In this document: in pieces, positions 24,794 through 36,682 of the stretch
Layout: every line of letters starts with the position of its first letter
Numbering within the stretch: position 1 is the first letter of the stretch
Source of the DNA: Tremella fuciformis
Taxonomy: Eukaryota; Basidiomycota; Tremellomycetes; Tremellales; Tremellaceae
Length of the DNA: 64,000 nt
Assembly (NCBI GenBank): GCA_032768795.1
Contig: CP136490.1
Location: forward strand, 6,200,001 to 6,264,000
Direction of reading: 5' to 3'
Notes under the pieces: generated by a model
What the model was told of the DNA's origin: nothing
Databases searched by the model: none
What the model saw: only the letters and a program-made list of their open reading frames with translations
Position numbers and translations under genes: made by a program

Positions 24794-25343
24794 TCGATCT
24801 TGCCAAGCTAGAGATTTCGAACACCACGACATACATCACATATCAATCAATCACGACGACGATTCGACATCGACTTGACTGTACACAACACAAGCGCCTC
24901 TTGACAAGCTTGGCACGCGACGACGACATTTGACGACACTTATGAAACTCGATCCGGAGCACAAAAGAATTGCGAAACGCATGACGAGCCACATTGACTA
25001 TTTCAACATTGACTCTTTCATCGGGACCCTTCTTGGTCATAGCGGCACATACTCTACAGGCACATACTCTACACACGTCTATCACCTACTCCTTATCGAG
25101 CACGGCTCGTAGACTGTCCTCTTAGTCACTTGACCAGTACATTTATGCACATGTCCGTGCTGGCTTCATTTCACAACTATTCCCGCGGGATTTACCAACA
25201 TACATTCATCAGAGATGCGCACACGCATATATACACGTCAAAGAGAGGTAAAACAACCGCCATCGTCGGCCAAAGGGATGAAAGAGAACGGAGAGAAACG
25301 AGGTAATGATGGCAGATACAGAATGTACAAGGGCGGGGCAGTA
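24794..25343. other. Convergent 3' region
   Basis: 550 bp between the stop of the basic-region gene and the stop of the minus-strand membrane protein gene. It has a duplicated 15-mer ggcacatactctaca at about 25045-25072 and otherwise AT-richer sequence consistent with UTRs. No gene seen. Confidence 0.4.
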
Positions 25344-27406
25344 CTACAACACCAGCTGCAGAGCCCCCTGTCATCGAGTGAGCATCTCTGTCGACGACAA
25401 CATCGCTTGGGCACTTACATGGTAGGCCACGTCCAGCATGCGCTTCGCCGTGCCCACTTGTTCTTCGGCTTTCCGCCGAATCTTCCTTGACTTGGTGCCG
25501 GGACGGCCGTTTGATTCTTCGCAGCCTGCGCAGTCTCTGGCCAGTCTCGAGCCGCGGCGATTGCGCATCTGCCAGGGGAGTGGCCGGTCGCGTTTCAATC
25601 GATGCCAGTGGGGCCCTTCCTTGTCTGCTTTGCTCGCGGATGTAAGGTGCGACTTCTCGAGCAGATTGTCGAGACCGCGTCGGGCGCGTTTCAGCGTCTG
25701 TGTGCCGGCCGACTGGATGAGCGCTGCCTTTTCTTCGACCAGATGCGTGGCAGTATCAAGTCCTTGTCGCGCTTGTCGAGCAGTACGCAGCGACCATTTG
25801 TCGGTCAAAGCGCTGAAGGCCGATCGGACAGAATCTCGCGCAAGCTGTTCTTCCGTGCGAGCAAAACGCCACGCATTTAGCAGACTATGCTGGATCATGG
25901 CTTCCATGTCAAGGATAGCGCCCCAAGTCTTCTGATGCGCCAGGACAGAGACGTTGTACGCGCGATGCAGGAGGAAATCCGATACGTCGAGTAATTCTTG
26001 CACGTCCGCTCGAAGCGCTGCAGTTGCCGAGGCGATGACCCAAGACATAGAGTCATTATGGAGGAACGTTGAGATGAAGCGCGTGACTTTTTGAGAACCA
26101 AGTTTAGACCAGACGTCTTCCCAGAGTGCAGGCTGACAAGTACAAGGCGAAGTCGTGGAGGTGTTGACGGCCTTGGGTACGCTGGTGGACATGGGTTTCC
26201 GCCGCCTAGACTTTGGCTGATCCGACACCGACTTGACTGTCAAGGCAACATCGCCGGCTTCCCTCACAGCAACTGCGTGAGAACAGCATGAAGATGTGAA
26301 GGCTTTGGGAGGCATCTCGGGAGTTACTTCGGGGGTGTAGCCAGACTGAGTAAGGGATGCGTCGCCCACGAAGCCCTTGGTCGCCAAAGTCGACAGCGCA
26401 TTCCTGATGATATTGAGATCGGGTACAAGTCTCACACTAGAGGCAGCGGAGGGTCGAGTCGTCTGAAGACTTTGTTCGAAAGGGATGGGAAGGTTCATGG
26501 CAGTTCCGGCCGGCGAAGTCGCTGCCGACCCTCTTTGGGCAAGATCCTTGTGGCCCAGCAAGGCAAACGTTGAAGGGGAGAATGAGCGCAAAACGAGTAG
26601 CGTTAGCACAGCCGTGACCGCACCAGCAGACAGCCTAATGGTCAGCTTCGTTCGACAGACAGGCGCGAAGCGACGTACATATTCCTGGGCGAGAGAAGTT
26701 TGATGAATTTCCGCTTGAGTGACCGAGTACGGCCAGCGTCGGAGGGCAAAAGAGGCAAAGCGTCGAGTGTAAGAGACTCGACGGGCTCGATGGGTTCGAC
26801 TGGCTCGTCCGGCACAGAGATGAGCTCGAGCAGCTCAGCCTTCTCCTGCAACTGAAGCCGAGGTTCGGGCTTTTCGTTCGAAGCGACAGGGAGCGGTATT
26901 TTCTTCTCAGCTAGATAGATGACGGACGCGTTCGGAGTGTCGCTGGCATTCGTGCTGAAGCTTGCCTCGACATTGGGGTAAACGAGCTGAACGTCTGTGG
27001 CCCGGCTGGAAGACAGGTCGGAAGCCGTGGCTTCGGCATCGAGGTAGCTTCCGTTGAGGGAATTGTCATCGTCTATTGCCCTAGTAGTGATCTGCGAGTC
27101 ATTGCCGGCTTCTCGGCCATGTTCGGCGTGATCGAGCGAGTCAGACTCCCAGTCCCGAGTCTCCGCCTCCGAGTCACTCGAGAGGTAGCCAAGCACCGAT
27201 TCGTCGAGGGAGGATCCGATGGTGGAGACGCTATCTTCATCGTCGTGGACCACGGTATTGGGAGAGGTGATGGAGATCCATGAAGTGTCGAGCTGCACAG
27301 GATCGGGGGTGGACGAGGAGGAGTCGGAAGTGGGCGAGAGGGACCGGTCGAGAGAACTGCGACTCGCCTCAAGTCGCGACGGGGACCGAGGACGTCTTCG
27401 CGGCAT
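25344..27406 (-). CDS. Unrecognised single-TM protein with charged helical C-terminal half
   Basis: Exons complement(26679..27406), (25419..26634) and (25344..25367); phases close to 655 aa. If the strong donor GTAAGT at 25418 is not used the protein instead ends at 25371. The first third is acidic Ser/Asp-rich (DEDSVSTIGSS, YLSSDSEAETRDW). Basic residues SLKRKFIKLLSPRN sit just before a hydrophobic helix MLSAGAVTAVLTLLVLRSF that the first splice creates. The last 300 residues are predicted helical and alternate acidic/basic (MSWVIASATAALRADVQELL, ARRGLDNLLEKS), suggesting coiled coil. I recognise no family. The start at 27406 (MPRRRPRSPS) is the first Met followed by the Ser-rich region; a Met two codons upstream is equally possible. 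Confidence 0.55.
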
Positions 27407-28396
27407 CTGCATATAAGCATGAGCAGTGGCATGAGAGGTTGCACGCGAAGAAGAGGTGATGAGAGGTCGAGACGGAATGCAGGAGTCATCACAGGTGACG
27501 CATACTAACCTTGTAGTCAGGTTGTGCGGAGGCGATGCGGTATCGAGAGTGCCGTGTTGCTGGACTGAGATCAGCAGACGTCCAAGTAGCTCCAATCAGT
27601 CTACGTGAAGCGAAAGAGTCGCGAGCAGACGAAGAGACGAAGCGGAGTGTGAGACCCATTCGCACCTCGACCTTCCCTTCTTGGCCTACGCTCCTTTGCC
27701 GACCAACCGACAGACTCCTGCGATGCGCCGGTGGCAAACGCCAAACCCACTAGACTATGCTCCTTTGAGAAAGGACAGCCAGAGAGTGCACCGAGGTGCA
27801 AGCGATGATACTGCGTGAAGGAGGTAGCGATGGGAGAGAGATCGAAAGACAGAGGGGACATGGACGGGAGGATGACTCACTGTCTCACGCGGTGCGGTGC
27901 GGTGGCACAGCGACAGAGACCTCCACTTGCCGCTGGGGCGATGTGCGAGAGAAGGGGTAGATACAACAGCGACGCAGAAGGAGAGCGTACAAGCGAGAGA
28001 GAAGTACACGTATACAAGGAGTGATGTGATGATGCCGAGTGAAGGAGAAGAGTACAAAGAGAGGAGGCAAGGGGAAGCGAAGGTGACTCTATCGGCGGAA
28101 CTGACCGGACCTTCGTCGACGAACCCCGGTTGGTTCGGCCAGGGTCAACCCTCTTTGGGTCGAGATGTGAGGGAGGTCAGTCATGCATGCGGAACATGTT
28201 CTATGCTGTCTACAGATACGTGCCTGCCTGTCTCATGCAGCTCGACGTGTCGCTCGTCGTGCACAGCGATCTTCTCGTCATCCTTATCGCCCACTTGGAC
28301 GTGCTCCCCATTCGGGGAGATACCGGCACGTCTATAGGCCGGACCTCGGCCCTGAAGGCTTTGGCAGGATCGAGGGGCTCCGCTTTCACCCGGTCT
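27407..28396. other. Intergenic region
   Basis: Nearly 1 kb upstream of the membrane-protein gene and downstream of the RAD51 paralogue, both on the minus strand. Purine-rich on the plus strand from about 27800 to 28090 (pyrimidine-rich on the coding strand, as in many fungal leaders). ORFs have no support. Confidence 0.4.
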
Positions 28397-29768
28397 TCAC
28401 GGTATCATCGTTTGTGCTAATGGTCCATGTATGGGTCGCTGAGGAAGCATGCCCCGGGACTGCAGGTCGGACCGCTCGTCGACCAGTGGAGGGGGCAAGA
28501 CATCAATCAGTCTCGTGCCATCCTGCACGTCAGCCTCGGATATTGTGCGGCGGCGGACACTGACCGTCTCGACGACTGCCCAACAGCCACCAGGACAGAC
28601 TCGGCTCTTGATGACCTCCAGAACCATGCGCAGACCTCTCTTTTCCCGTGACCTGAGGCGCTCGCCTTCGTCCACCATACCGAAGACTCGACTCGTCTCT
28701 TGCAAGAAAAGTGTGAGCTCGGCACAAAAGGTGAAAGCGGTTCCAAGAGCGGGCTTGACGGTGCTTGCGGAGAAGGTTGAGAGCGGGTTGCTAGGAACAC
28801 TAGAGACTGTCGTATTCGTGATCTGCCATGAGCGTCTATCTCAAGCTTCAGACCGAACGTACTATAGTGGTCAGGTGTAGGTCGTATGTGAGCTCGGCCA
28901 GGTCTTCCATAGCTGCGATCATCGCCGCATGGCCTATGATCAGCGCAATCGGACATCAAAGGTGTGACTTGCCTTGGGCAGAAGTCGCCAGCAGAGTGTC
29001 TTTGAAAAAGGCCGTTATCGTGTCGACAACGAGCATTCTCAGATGAAGACCACTGGCAGAAGCTGCCGCGGCTTCCGTTCGGATAGTCTCTATGGTGTCG
29101 AAGAAATCCGGGTCTAAGCGAAAACATGGGACCACCTGAAGTCTGCCTAGTACTTGATCTGCGTCCTGACCGTCAGCCTGCGCTCTTCAGAGTAATCTGC
29201 GGTCCGGCGTACCTCGACGCTCATGTGCTCCAACACGGACTTGGCTCTGATGGGCGAGAAGCTACCCTCAGGATCGATCCACACAACCTTGGCGTCCTCC
29301 TGTAATAGGCAACGCAGAGCGGCATGCAACGCCAATATCTGCTGCTGAGCTTGACACACTCTCTAGGCAAGATTCTCACCGACTTGCCCGACTTTCGAGG
29401 TCCTGCCAATTCCACCACCCCGACGCCGTCCCAATCACCAAGAAGCTCGTCCAGAGCTTGGACCCCGAACCCGGTCGATCGCCGAGCGTTGTACCCGTGC
29501 CGGATCAGCGCCTCCCCCGTCTGAGCGACAGGAGCCGTAGCGTCCAAAGCATAGGCGACGAGAGTGTCGAGGTCATCCTGGTCGACCTTGGGGAGGAGCT
29601 CGGCCAGCTGGGGTGACGCCGTGAATAGGAGGTTCTCGGTGGTTCTAAGCTCGGCCTTCTCTGCATGTGAGTGACCAGTCGGGTCGGTCAGTGCAGAAAC
29701 CCACCAAGCTGTGGCAGCAGACCGGCGAGGTCAGGAGGTAACGAAGCGCTCAGGCGCTTGAGCAGCAT
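28397..29768 (-). CDS. RAD51 paralogue (RecA-fold recombination mediator)
   Basis: Seven exons on the complement: 29705-29768, 29380-29660, 29213-29344, 28973-29165, 28863-28933, 28565-28822, 28397-28522; 374 aa with all phases closed. The N-terminal helical part is followed by STGFGVQALDELLG and Walker A AGPRKSGKS (about residue 108-115), then IDPEGSFSP, a Walker B strand LRMLVVDTITAFF, and the loop HAAMIAAMEDLAELTYDL. VKPALGTAFTFCAELTLFL and KRGLRMVLEVIKSR follow, the closing strands of RAD51-family cores. Such paralogues load or stabilise Rad51 on ssDNA. The order and GKS-type P-loop resemble RAD51D/Rad55/Rad57; I cannot choose among them. Intron 4 (28934-28972) has a textbook GCAAGT donor. 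Confidence 0.86.
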
Positions 29769-29949
29769 CGCGCTATGATGACAAGCCGAGCATCATGATC
29801 GAGAAACGATGGCAATTCGGAATTGGCATAGGAAGCGAAAGGAGGTTGACCTCCACCGAATGATCCGCTCGGGCTTCAGTAAGACGAGGTCTGTGCATAG
29901 CGATCTTACGCGAAATACAAAGAGATGAGATGGACAGATGCTCTACAAT

Positions 29950-31543
29950 CTAATACGCCGAGATATACTTCTTGCTCGTCTGGCCCTCGCCAACCACTGC
30001 CGGAGGCTCCTGCAGCCCCTCCGCAAGGTCGGTCTTACCGGCCTCGCTTTCAGCTTTCATCTGCGTGACAAGGGCGATAAAGTCTTCGACGGCCTGCGGG
30101 GACGTCTGGTGGTGAATGACACAGCGCTCGCCGCGGTTCGTGATAGGCTGGGGGAGAGCCGCCAGTCGTGCGTTGAGCTCTTTGATGTCGATACCGATAC
30201 GGGTCGCGTCGAACCACACCATGTTTGTGTCGACCGGGAAGAGAATGCCACAGCCCAGCTCGGTCAGAGCATCGGCCATGCGCCGTGCCATGGCGTGCGT
30301 CTCGGTGAGACGCGGGAAGTGGTGTGTGATGGCATAGTCTGCTGCGGCTGCCATGGGCCCGATTTGGCGCACACCGCCGCCGAACGACTTGCGGAACCAC
30401 CTGGCCCGGTCGATGAACGCTTTGCTGCCAACGATAGCACTATCAAGTCAGCTCTGATCTACGCGGAAAGCATCGAACTGACGAGCCGATAGGGGCGCCG
30501 ATGCCTTTGCTAAGACAAAGACTCGCCGAGTCGAACGGTTCCAGCAGCTCGGTCAACCTTCTGATCAGCCCCTGCCAGATCCTCAGCTATCTAAGTGGAC
30601 CTACACAGCCTGCAGGTCCTCTTCTTTGCGCGGGTCGAGACCCTTCGCATCTACCGCAGCCGCCGCGACGTTCCATATTCTCGCACCGTCCAGGTGCAAG
30701 CCAATGTCGTTTTCCTTGGCCAGCTGGCCAATCTTGACCACTTCTTCTTGTGGGAAGATCATGCCGTTCAGGGTGTTCTCGAGGCAGATGAGTTTGGTGG
30801 GACGATAGTGGATGTTCTCGCCGAGCTGGAGATTCGGGCGAATGTCATCGACCGTCAAGTGGATGCCGTTGGCAGGCACGACCTGGTCCGTGGTCGCCTG
30901 GGTGAACATGGCGATACCGCCGGCTGTCCATCAGCACCTGTTCGCTCGTCTCAGCCGAGAGACCCACCTTCCATCTTGTGTACGTGGGCGCGGTGGTCGA
31001 CGAGGACAGAGTGTGGGGGCTGCTTCATGTGCGTGCGGATAGCAAGCTCTGTTATCATCAGCACTGAACACTGCCTGGAAGTAGAGAAAGTCACGATTCG
31101 TCATCGTTCCGCTCATCCCGAACAGTGCCGCCTCTTTGCCAGCCAGCTTGGCTATGCGCTTCTCAAGCAGGGTTGTGGCGTCATCCTCCATGTACACGTC
31201 GTCGCCCCTCGTGGCACGAAGGGCCGCCATCATCTGGGCATCGGTGGGCATGGTGAACGTATCGCCTGCCGTCAGCTCCGAGTCGCCCGCGAAGGATGTA
31301 CGCACTGCGAAAGTCCCGCGAGACCTTGGCGAGCAGGTCCACATTGGCCTGGCCGCTGACCTCGGCAGTGATGTCTGCTTTCTGCGGAACGGGCATAGTC
31401 GCGTGCGAAGCAAGCTTCCTTATCGGAATCCAGTTGTCCGGTGAACGGCGAGCGAGCTCAAGGACAGTTCTGCGTGCGACCTGGGATGCTGACGAGGATG
31501 AAGAGGCTATACGGGCAATGGAACGCTGTGCGGTGGTGCGCAT
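29950..31543 (-). CDS. GLY1: L-threonine aldolase (low-specificity)
   Basis: Six exons on the complement: 31306-31543, 31095-31265, 30968-31048, 30605-30923, 30483-30560, 29950-30439; 458 aa, phases closed. RDFRSDTFTMPTDAQMM, DDVYMEDDAT, KEAALFGMSGTMTNQ and HVHKME are the N-terminal blocks of the family; GLHLDGARIWNVAA carries the PLP-contacting Asp and Arg; SLCLSKGIGAPIGS carries the Schiff-base lysine. The enzyme is a fold-type I PLP protein that splits threonine or allo-threonine to glycine and acetaldehyde. The first 70-80 residues are Ser/Arg-rich and look like a mitochondrial presequence, unlike cytosolic yeast Gly1. An in-frame ATG at 31597 would add 18 residues. Confidence 0.93.
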
Positions 31544-31597
31544 GGGACGAAAGAAGAGGGGCTTGCGGTCGGCTTCGCGCGCTACATAAGATAGCAT

Positions 31598-32283
31598 GCT
31601 GTCCAGTCCAGCCAGCTGCACAAACCCGCTTGGCTCCGGGCTCCGGCGTGCGATAGGGAATTATCCGACAGCTGTTGGAAATCAGAATCCCGATGATTCA
31701 TGGCTTCATGTCACCACCGCTTCGCCTGGCCTGCCGACGCACGCAGACGACCACGACCACGGCCTAGAAGCACTCGGCTCACAAACAGCGAGAGGCTAGG
31801 AGGCGCAAAGGGACTCAGTCCTTCTGATGGGGGACTCGTCCGCTGGCCGCTGGGCTCCCGGATCACCTTTCCGACAGGCCGAACCCAGACATTTGCCATA
31901 TCGCGGATTGGCCATTCTGACATTTAAGGGGCCGCAGATGACCAATGCTCTCCCCTCGATAGCCAATGTTCTCATCTAGCTGTTCACAATTTCCAAGCAG
32001 GCATGCTGCTCGGAGCGGATCCTCGCCGCCTTTGTCGAGTCGAGGCAGCTTCAATGCGCTTCAGGCACAGAATTCCGGCGGTCAAATCCGACTGCTTCTC
32101 TGGCAACGAGCGGTGACCCACTGCCAGCAAGGAGTGACTTAGATGGGATCGATGATCTCATACGATTGCCGAGAAGAAAGCAATATGCGATATATGGCGC
32201 AATGCTCCCTCCCTGCAGCTGCGACTCTGCTATCATAGCCATCAGTGCAAAAGGCTGCTTCTTTCGGTGCACGGCCTCCCCGG
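31598..32283. other. Intergenic region
   Basis: About 690 bp between NAD kinase (3' end) and threonine aldolase (5' end), both minus strand. No gene, RNA or repeat recognised; should include the aldolase promoter. Confidence 0.4.
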
Positions 32284-33679
32284 TCAGTGCTCCAGTGTCC
32301 CTGGAGCCAGACTCTTGTTCTTAAAGCCGACGTTGAACTGCAACAGAGAACTGGCAGTCAGCTTGGCTGTCGGAGACCACCCATCGAGAGACCCACTTGA
32401 TGTCTCTCACCCACGAGTTGGCCCCTTCTTCTCTCTCGATGCATGGGATGGGATAGGGCGATTTGGCGATGACGACCGACTCCCCCTGATGCAGTTTGCA
32501 GATCTCACGCCCGTCGACCATGAGCTCGGCTGGCACTCGAGATCGCTCCGACATCTATCCTCAGCTATCTGAAGTTCCAATCGCAGTGAAAGAGCGCACC
32601 TGCAACTTGACTACCCCTCTTCCAGGTAGGATGACCGTTCTGAATGACAATGATCTTGGTGCTATAGGCGTTAGGAGGAAAGCGTCGGACTCGGGATGCG
32701 ATATCGGTCCGCCAGCAGCGAGAGAGTATGCAGTTGACCCTGTCGGTGTAGAGAGCAACAGACCATCTGCCTGCAAACATGAGCATGCGCCCAGATGACC
32801 AGGAAAGCACCCACCACCGCCTCGGTGAGGTGCTGTCCATCGAAGAACGCGTCAACCACCAATAATGGCCGTTCGCCTCCCCGATGTAAAGTCACCTCGT
32901 TCATGACTTGCCACCCTGCGTCCCCAACTGCTAGAGTCAGACATGCCGCACCAAAGTCGATGCATGTCCACGCACCTAATTTGGCACACCGCTCCAGCGT
33001 CGAGCCTTGTGTGTCTATCGGTGTACAAGCAAGTCGCATCCGATTGAGCACAGACACGGGCCCGTTGAGTGTCGTCTCAACTGTCTTTGCTAGCGAATCG
33101 ATGTCTACCGTCAATGCACACGCTTTCCAGGCTGACAGAGCTGTACTCACGGAATGGGAGCAGAAATCCTAGACTTCCCATGGAGAAGCTGAGAACTGGC
33201 GGACATTCGCCCTGTCCAAAGAGGTTTGACACGTGCAGCACAGTCCCGTCCCCTCCCAACGTCAAGACGAGATCCGTATGCAGACCCAGGAGGCCATGAT
33301 CTCCTCTCTCAACTACAACCAGCTCCTCAAACTCTGGATGATCTCGGGCTGTATGTGGCTCGACGACGAGGCGTAGCTGAGGATACCGTTGTGTCAGATG
33401 AGACAGGATTTGGCCCATGGCCGCTCGGACCCGGGGATCGTCTGGTTTCTGCACCAGCAGCACGGTGGACGGGGGCGTGGACCATGATGACAGGGCATGC
33501 GAGGGGGAGTAGCGAGCAGACGTCGATGATTCAGCTTCGAAAGAGCTCGAGGGGCGTAGGCGTGCTTTCCTGAACATCAACCTCTTGCTCGGCCCGGAGC
33601 CTGAGCTTGAAGACGCACTTGGACAGCTGCTCGAGGGATGGCGTCGGCAGGTCGCGCAACATATGTATGCTTCGGACAT
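32284..33679 (-). CDS. ATP-NAD kinase
   Basis: Five exons on the complement: 33151-33679, 32815-33104, 32600-32770, 32397-32554, 32284-32350; 404 aa, phases closed. The catalytic GGDGT motif is in [14 protein letters not shown], followed by [13 protein letters not shown]; the second signature is [18 protein letters not shown], and the C-terminus [12 protein letters not shown] is a strong family match created by the last splice. The enzyme phosphorylates NAD (some members NADH) to NADP(H). [10 protein letters not shown] and FDGQHLTEA fit the core between the motifs. The first 80 residues are low complexity and the start is uncertain: Met at 33577 is also possible, or an upstream exon. I cannot tell a cytosolic (Utr1-type) from a mitochondrial (Pos5-type) enzyme. 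Confidence 0.9.
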
Positions 33680-33898
33680 TTGAAGGTCCCGAGGCCCGCT
33701 TGGCCTGGCACGCGCACCGCAAGCAGCTCGTCCAGCTTCGTCTCATTCTGTGTGACTGGTCGATTGAGAAGGTCGAAATCTTGGTAGGATCGCCGGTGTT
33801 CGTTTAGCTCGGTTTGAGGTGGAGGGTGTCCACCTCGCCGGGTCTCCGAGAATAACTAACTACATAGCCTTTCAGAACCGCTTCTCATCTCGCAAAGC
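33680..33898. promoter_or_regulatory. Divergent NAD kinase / phosphatase-like promoter
   Basis: 219 bp between two divergent starts. A minus-strand ORF covers part of it in another frame and may be NAD kinase leader. No TATA box seen. Confidence 0.4.
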
Positions 33899-35090
33899 AT
33901 GCCTTACGAGTACCAGTACGTGGACGGCCTGTTCACTTATACCTCATGGGACGAGGATGTCAGTCGTCTTGCGCAAAGCCGATGCGACTCGCGTCGCGCT
34001 GACGGCCAGATCCAAAATCGCTTAGGGCTCGATGCGAGATTCGTTGACTGGCATGCTTTTGCCGCGTTCATTGAGGGTCAGTGTACCTCGTCACATGAGC
34101 TGCAAGCTGTGCGGTCTATGATGCGCAGAGCTGATCGTCAGGTCTCAAAGAGCAAAGTCGTGCAGAAGGATACGATATCAAGGTCATATACGCCGCTCGG
34201 CATGGTCAAGGTGTGTTCTTCTCGCGACAGAAAGGCCAGACCCTGATTCCTAGCCAAGCACAATGTGATTGAGAGCACCTATACACCGACAGAAGAGGAA
34301 TGCCTGAGATATCCACTACCACTTGGAATAGCCAACCTCCTCATCCCCGTCCGAGATCCTCACCTCACCGCGCTCGGAAGAGGGCAAGCCAATGCACTCA
34401 GGGTAGCCCTACAGCAGGAGGTTCGCAACGGTCTGCCTTTACCCCAGCAGTGGTTTGTCAGCCCTCTACGGAGAGCGATGGAAACTGCAGGTATCGAATG
34501 GGGCTGGCTGTACGAGGATGGATGGAAGTATGAAGCGGACGACGAGGGAGAAGCGCACATGTGGTGTGATCACAAAGTGCCTGCTCAAGCGGTAGAGGTC
34601 AGCCTTCCAGCCCTAATGATTCTCTAAATTGATCATCTCAGAACATTCGGGAACATCTCCATGCTCACCAGTGCGATGCGAGGCTTTCCGTAACGGAACT
34701 CAAGCAAGAATTCCCGTCATTTTCCTTTGAAGGCATGGCCGACGAAGACCCTCTGTGGCGCAGCTACGAGGAGCGGGAAGCCGAAGGATACCAAGGAGGT
34801 GACATCAGAGAGCTGGAAGATGAACTCGTTGCTAGACTTGGGAAAGGCATCGAAGAGGCTATCCGGCGCAGTGGAGACGCGACATGCGGGTTGCATTTCT
34901 ACTGTCAAATCCAGGCTGACAAGCAGACATGAGCGTAACAGCACATGCTGGTGCCATGCGTGGGATATACAAATCGCTGGGAGTGCCCCCTCGTCATCTT
35001 GTGGTGGGCGAAATGAACGTGTTGGTAATGCGCGTGCGGGAATCGACCAGGACAACCGAAATTTTACCAATCAGCATGACACCTACATAG
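33899..35090 (+). CDS. Histidine phosphatase superfamily (phosphoglycerate-mutase-like, PMU1-type)
   Basis: Six exons: 33899-33958, 34010-34076, 34142-34210, 34254-34597, 34642-34889, 34934-35090; 314 aa, phases closed. The RHG motif is in VIYAARHGQG, whose histidine would be the phosphorylated nucleophile; the partner blocks DPHLTALGRGQA, WFVSPLRRAMET (second arginine) and GVTAHAGAMRG (second histidine) are present. YEYQYVDGLFTYTSWDED at the start is typical of the fungal PMU1-like branch, which has phosphatase activity of poorly defined substrate rather than glycolytic mutase activity. The first intron is 51 nt and in frame, but its GTCAGT donor and CTGACGGCCAG acceptor support removal. Confidence 0.85.
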
Positions 35091-35517
35091 CTTTTGGGCA
35101 ACAGACGTCAGGGGAAGCCCAAGCTGACGGGTATTGGAATGATTCCTGCTGATGTGCAATACCCCGCCTTGATGACCACTGGGCAGCGAAGGCCGTCGAT
35201 ATATTTGGCGATCAAATTACCAAATAATCGCTCACCAGTGGGCAAGAAACGGTCTCTTCACTTCACAATGCAAGAAAGACCGCCGCAATGATTGGAGACC
35301 AGGGGCCTGCCACAGTCGTGTTTGCGAAATACCCTCTCGGTTGCAGCTTATGGTATGCAAAGCACCTCATTCGATATCTCACGAGACACCCTTTCTGCGG
35401 CAATCCATTTTGTTGAGAGGCTATAAAAAAGCCCACTCGACGCAACAGATCCTGATACAACCTTCATACAAACCGAACAGGAGAAGCGCCCTAAGACTGG
35501 ACTCATCGTCTGCTGCA
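35091..35517. other. Region upstream of the orphan gene array
   Basis: About 430 bp between the phosphatase-like gene and the first orphan gene. It is AT-richer than the preceding 35 kb and ends in a TATA-containing promoter. No other gene seen. Confidence 0.4.
35422..35430 (+). promoter_or_regulatory. TATA box of orphan gene 1
   Basis: tataaaaaa lies about 90 bp before the ATG at 35518 in an otherwise GC-balanced stretch, a good position for a basidiomycete core promoter. It is one of the few clear TATA boxes in the window. Confidence 0.5.
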
Positions 35518-36339
35518 ATGGACTCCCAGAGTGGATTCAGCTTCAATGAGCTCATAACCACTAACAATTGCAGAAACATCCCTTACGCAGCTTGGAAACT
35601 CTCCCTGCCGCAGCAAGACGATAAGAACAATGTCATTCAACTAATGAACGTCATGAAAACCGGCGTTTGCGGCGCAGCTTTATCTGGCAAGGTCGCAGGT
35701 CCATCTCTGACTTGCTTCATCACACATCCTGGGGCTCCTGGGACCGTCTTCGCTTTCGGATTCGCACCGAAAGATACAGAGTGGAGCACAGGCAGATGGA
35801 CGGCAACGATGCTGTCCTACGACTTCCAAGACAAAAGCCCGGGATCAGCCCGACTGTTGAAAGCTTCCATTTGTCGCTCGCGCGACTTGCCTTTCCAGGG
35901 AGCAGAGGGCATCCACAAACACCTTCGTCAGTCTTTGCAGCTTTTCGACAGGGTACCTGTCGAGGGCATTAAAGACGGACGTGAGGTCTATTGTTTTCCC
36001 GATCTGGGAGAGGGGCCGACGAGCAAAGAGGCTTGCGTTGCAGACGAGCTCCTTTCACAAAAGCTGTGCACTTTGCTTCTTGAGAATTGGGCGGCTACTG
36101 TAGTCAAAGTGAAGGCTTCTCTCGAGAGAAATGAGAAGTCCAATAGAATCGGGGATGAGAGCCGAATGGGCCTTGGGACTTTGACAATTTCCTCTAAAGC
36201 ATTCAAAGGTCAAGCCTACTGGGGACTCCGTATGGCGGAATGGCTTCCCGACACAGAGGATTCAAAGCAGATGGAATCACAAATCTCCTTGAGGCCGTAT
36301 AAGAGCCTCAAGTATAGTCTGTTCTCCAGGTTTTATTGA
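35518..36339 (+). CDS. Orphan tandem-family gene 1 (intronless)
   Basis: A single-exon 273-aa ORF; no splice signals are needed, unlike nearly every other gene here. No signal peptide or membrane helix. Landmarks: NIPYAAWKLSLP near residue 19, GTVFAFGFAP near 79, GREVYCFPDLGEGP near 155 and LLSQKLCTLLLENWA near 180. The same landmarks in the same order occur in the genes at 37033 and 38738 (DLPLKEWGMTME, RTVFACRIGN, RGCYVYPVEGLTP, PSQKLCSKLYTAWNW), which makes these paralogues. The LSQKLC...W block is the best conserved. I recognise no known domain and propose no function. Start chosen at 35518 because it follows the TATA box; the frame is open further upstream. Confidence 0.65.
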   Translation: MDSQSGFSFNELITTNNCRNIPYAAWKLSLPQQDDKNNVIQLMNVMKTGVCGAALSGKVAGPSLTCFITHPGAPGTVFAFGFAPKDTEWSTGRWTATMLSYDFQDKSPGSARLLKASICRSRDLPFQGAEGIHKHLRQSLQLFDRVPVEGIKDGREVYCFPDLGEGPTSKEACVADELLSQKLCTLLLENWAATVVKVKASLERNEKSNRIGDESRMGLGTLTISSKAFKGQAYWGLRMAEWLPDTEDSKQMESQISLRPYKSLKYSLFSRFY

Positions 36340-36682
36340 TGGTATGAGGGATATTTACTGTTCATGTTCATATATGTAAACTCGATTATTTCCACCACTG
36401 CCGGGGGTGCGACCACGGCTTCGCTTCAGTGTACGGGGGCGCACAGCAAAGAATGGTGCACCATGTACCTTTCGACGGGTCTCCATCTGAACAGTAGGCG
36501 GTGCCAGCCTTACTGAAGGCAGACCGATCTATCGGGATCTTCCTATGATACTGGTATGAGGGTCGTTGCGCAACTGCAGAGACTGTCTGGAAGGTCAAAT
36601 GCTCATGATCGTTGCCACTTGACCCTGCCTCTCTGGGGAGCACAGGACAGGGAAGTGCCAAGGGAAAGGGAGGGGCTCTGGC
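36340..36682. other. Spacer within the orphan array
   Basis: 340 bp between orphan gene 1 and a degenerate copy. No ORF with family landmarks in this part. Confidence 0.35.
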
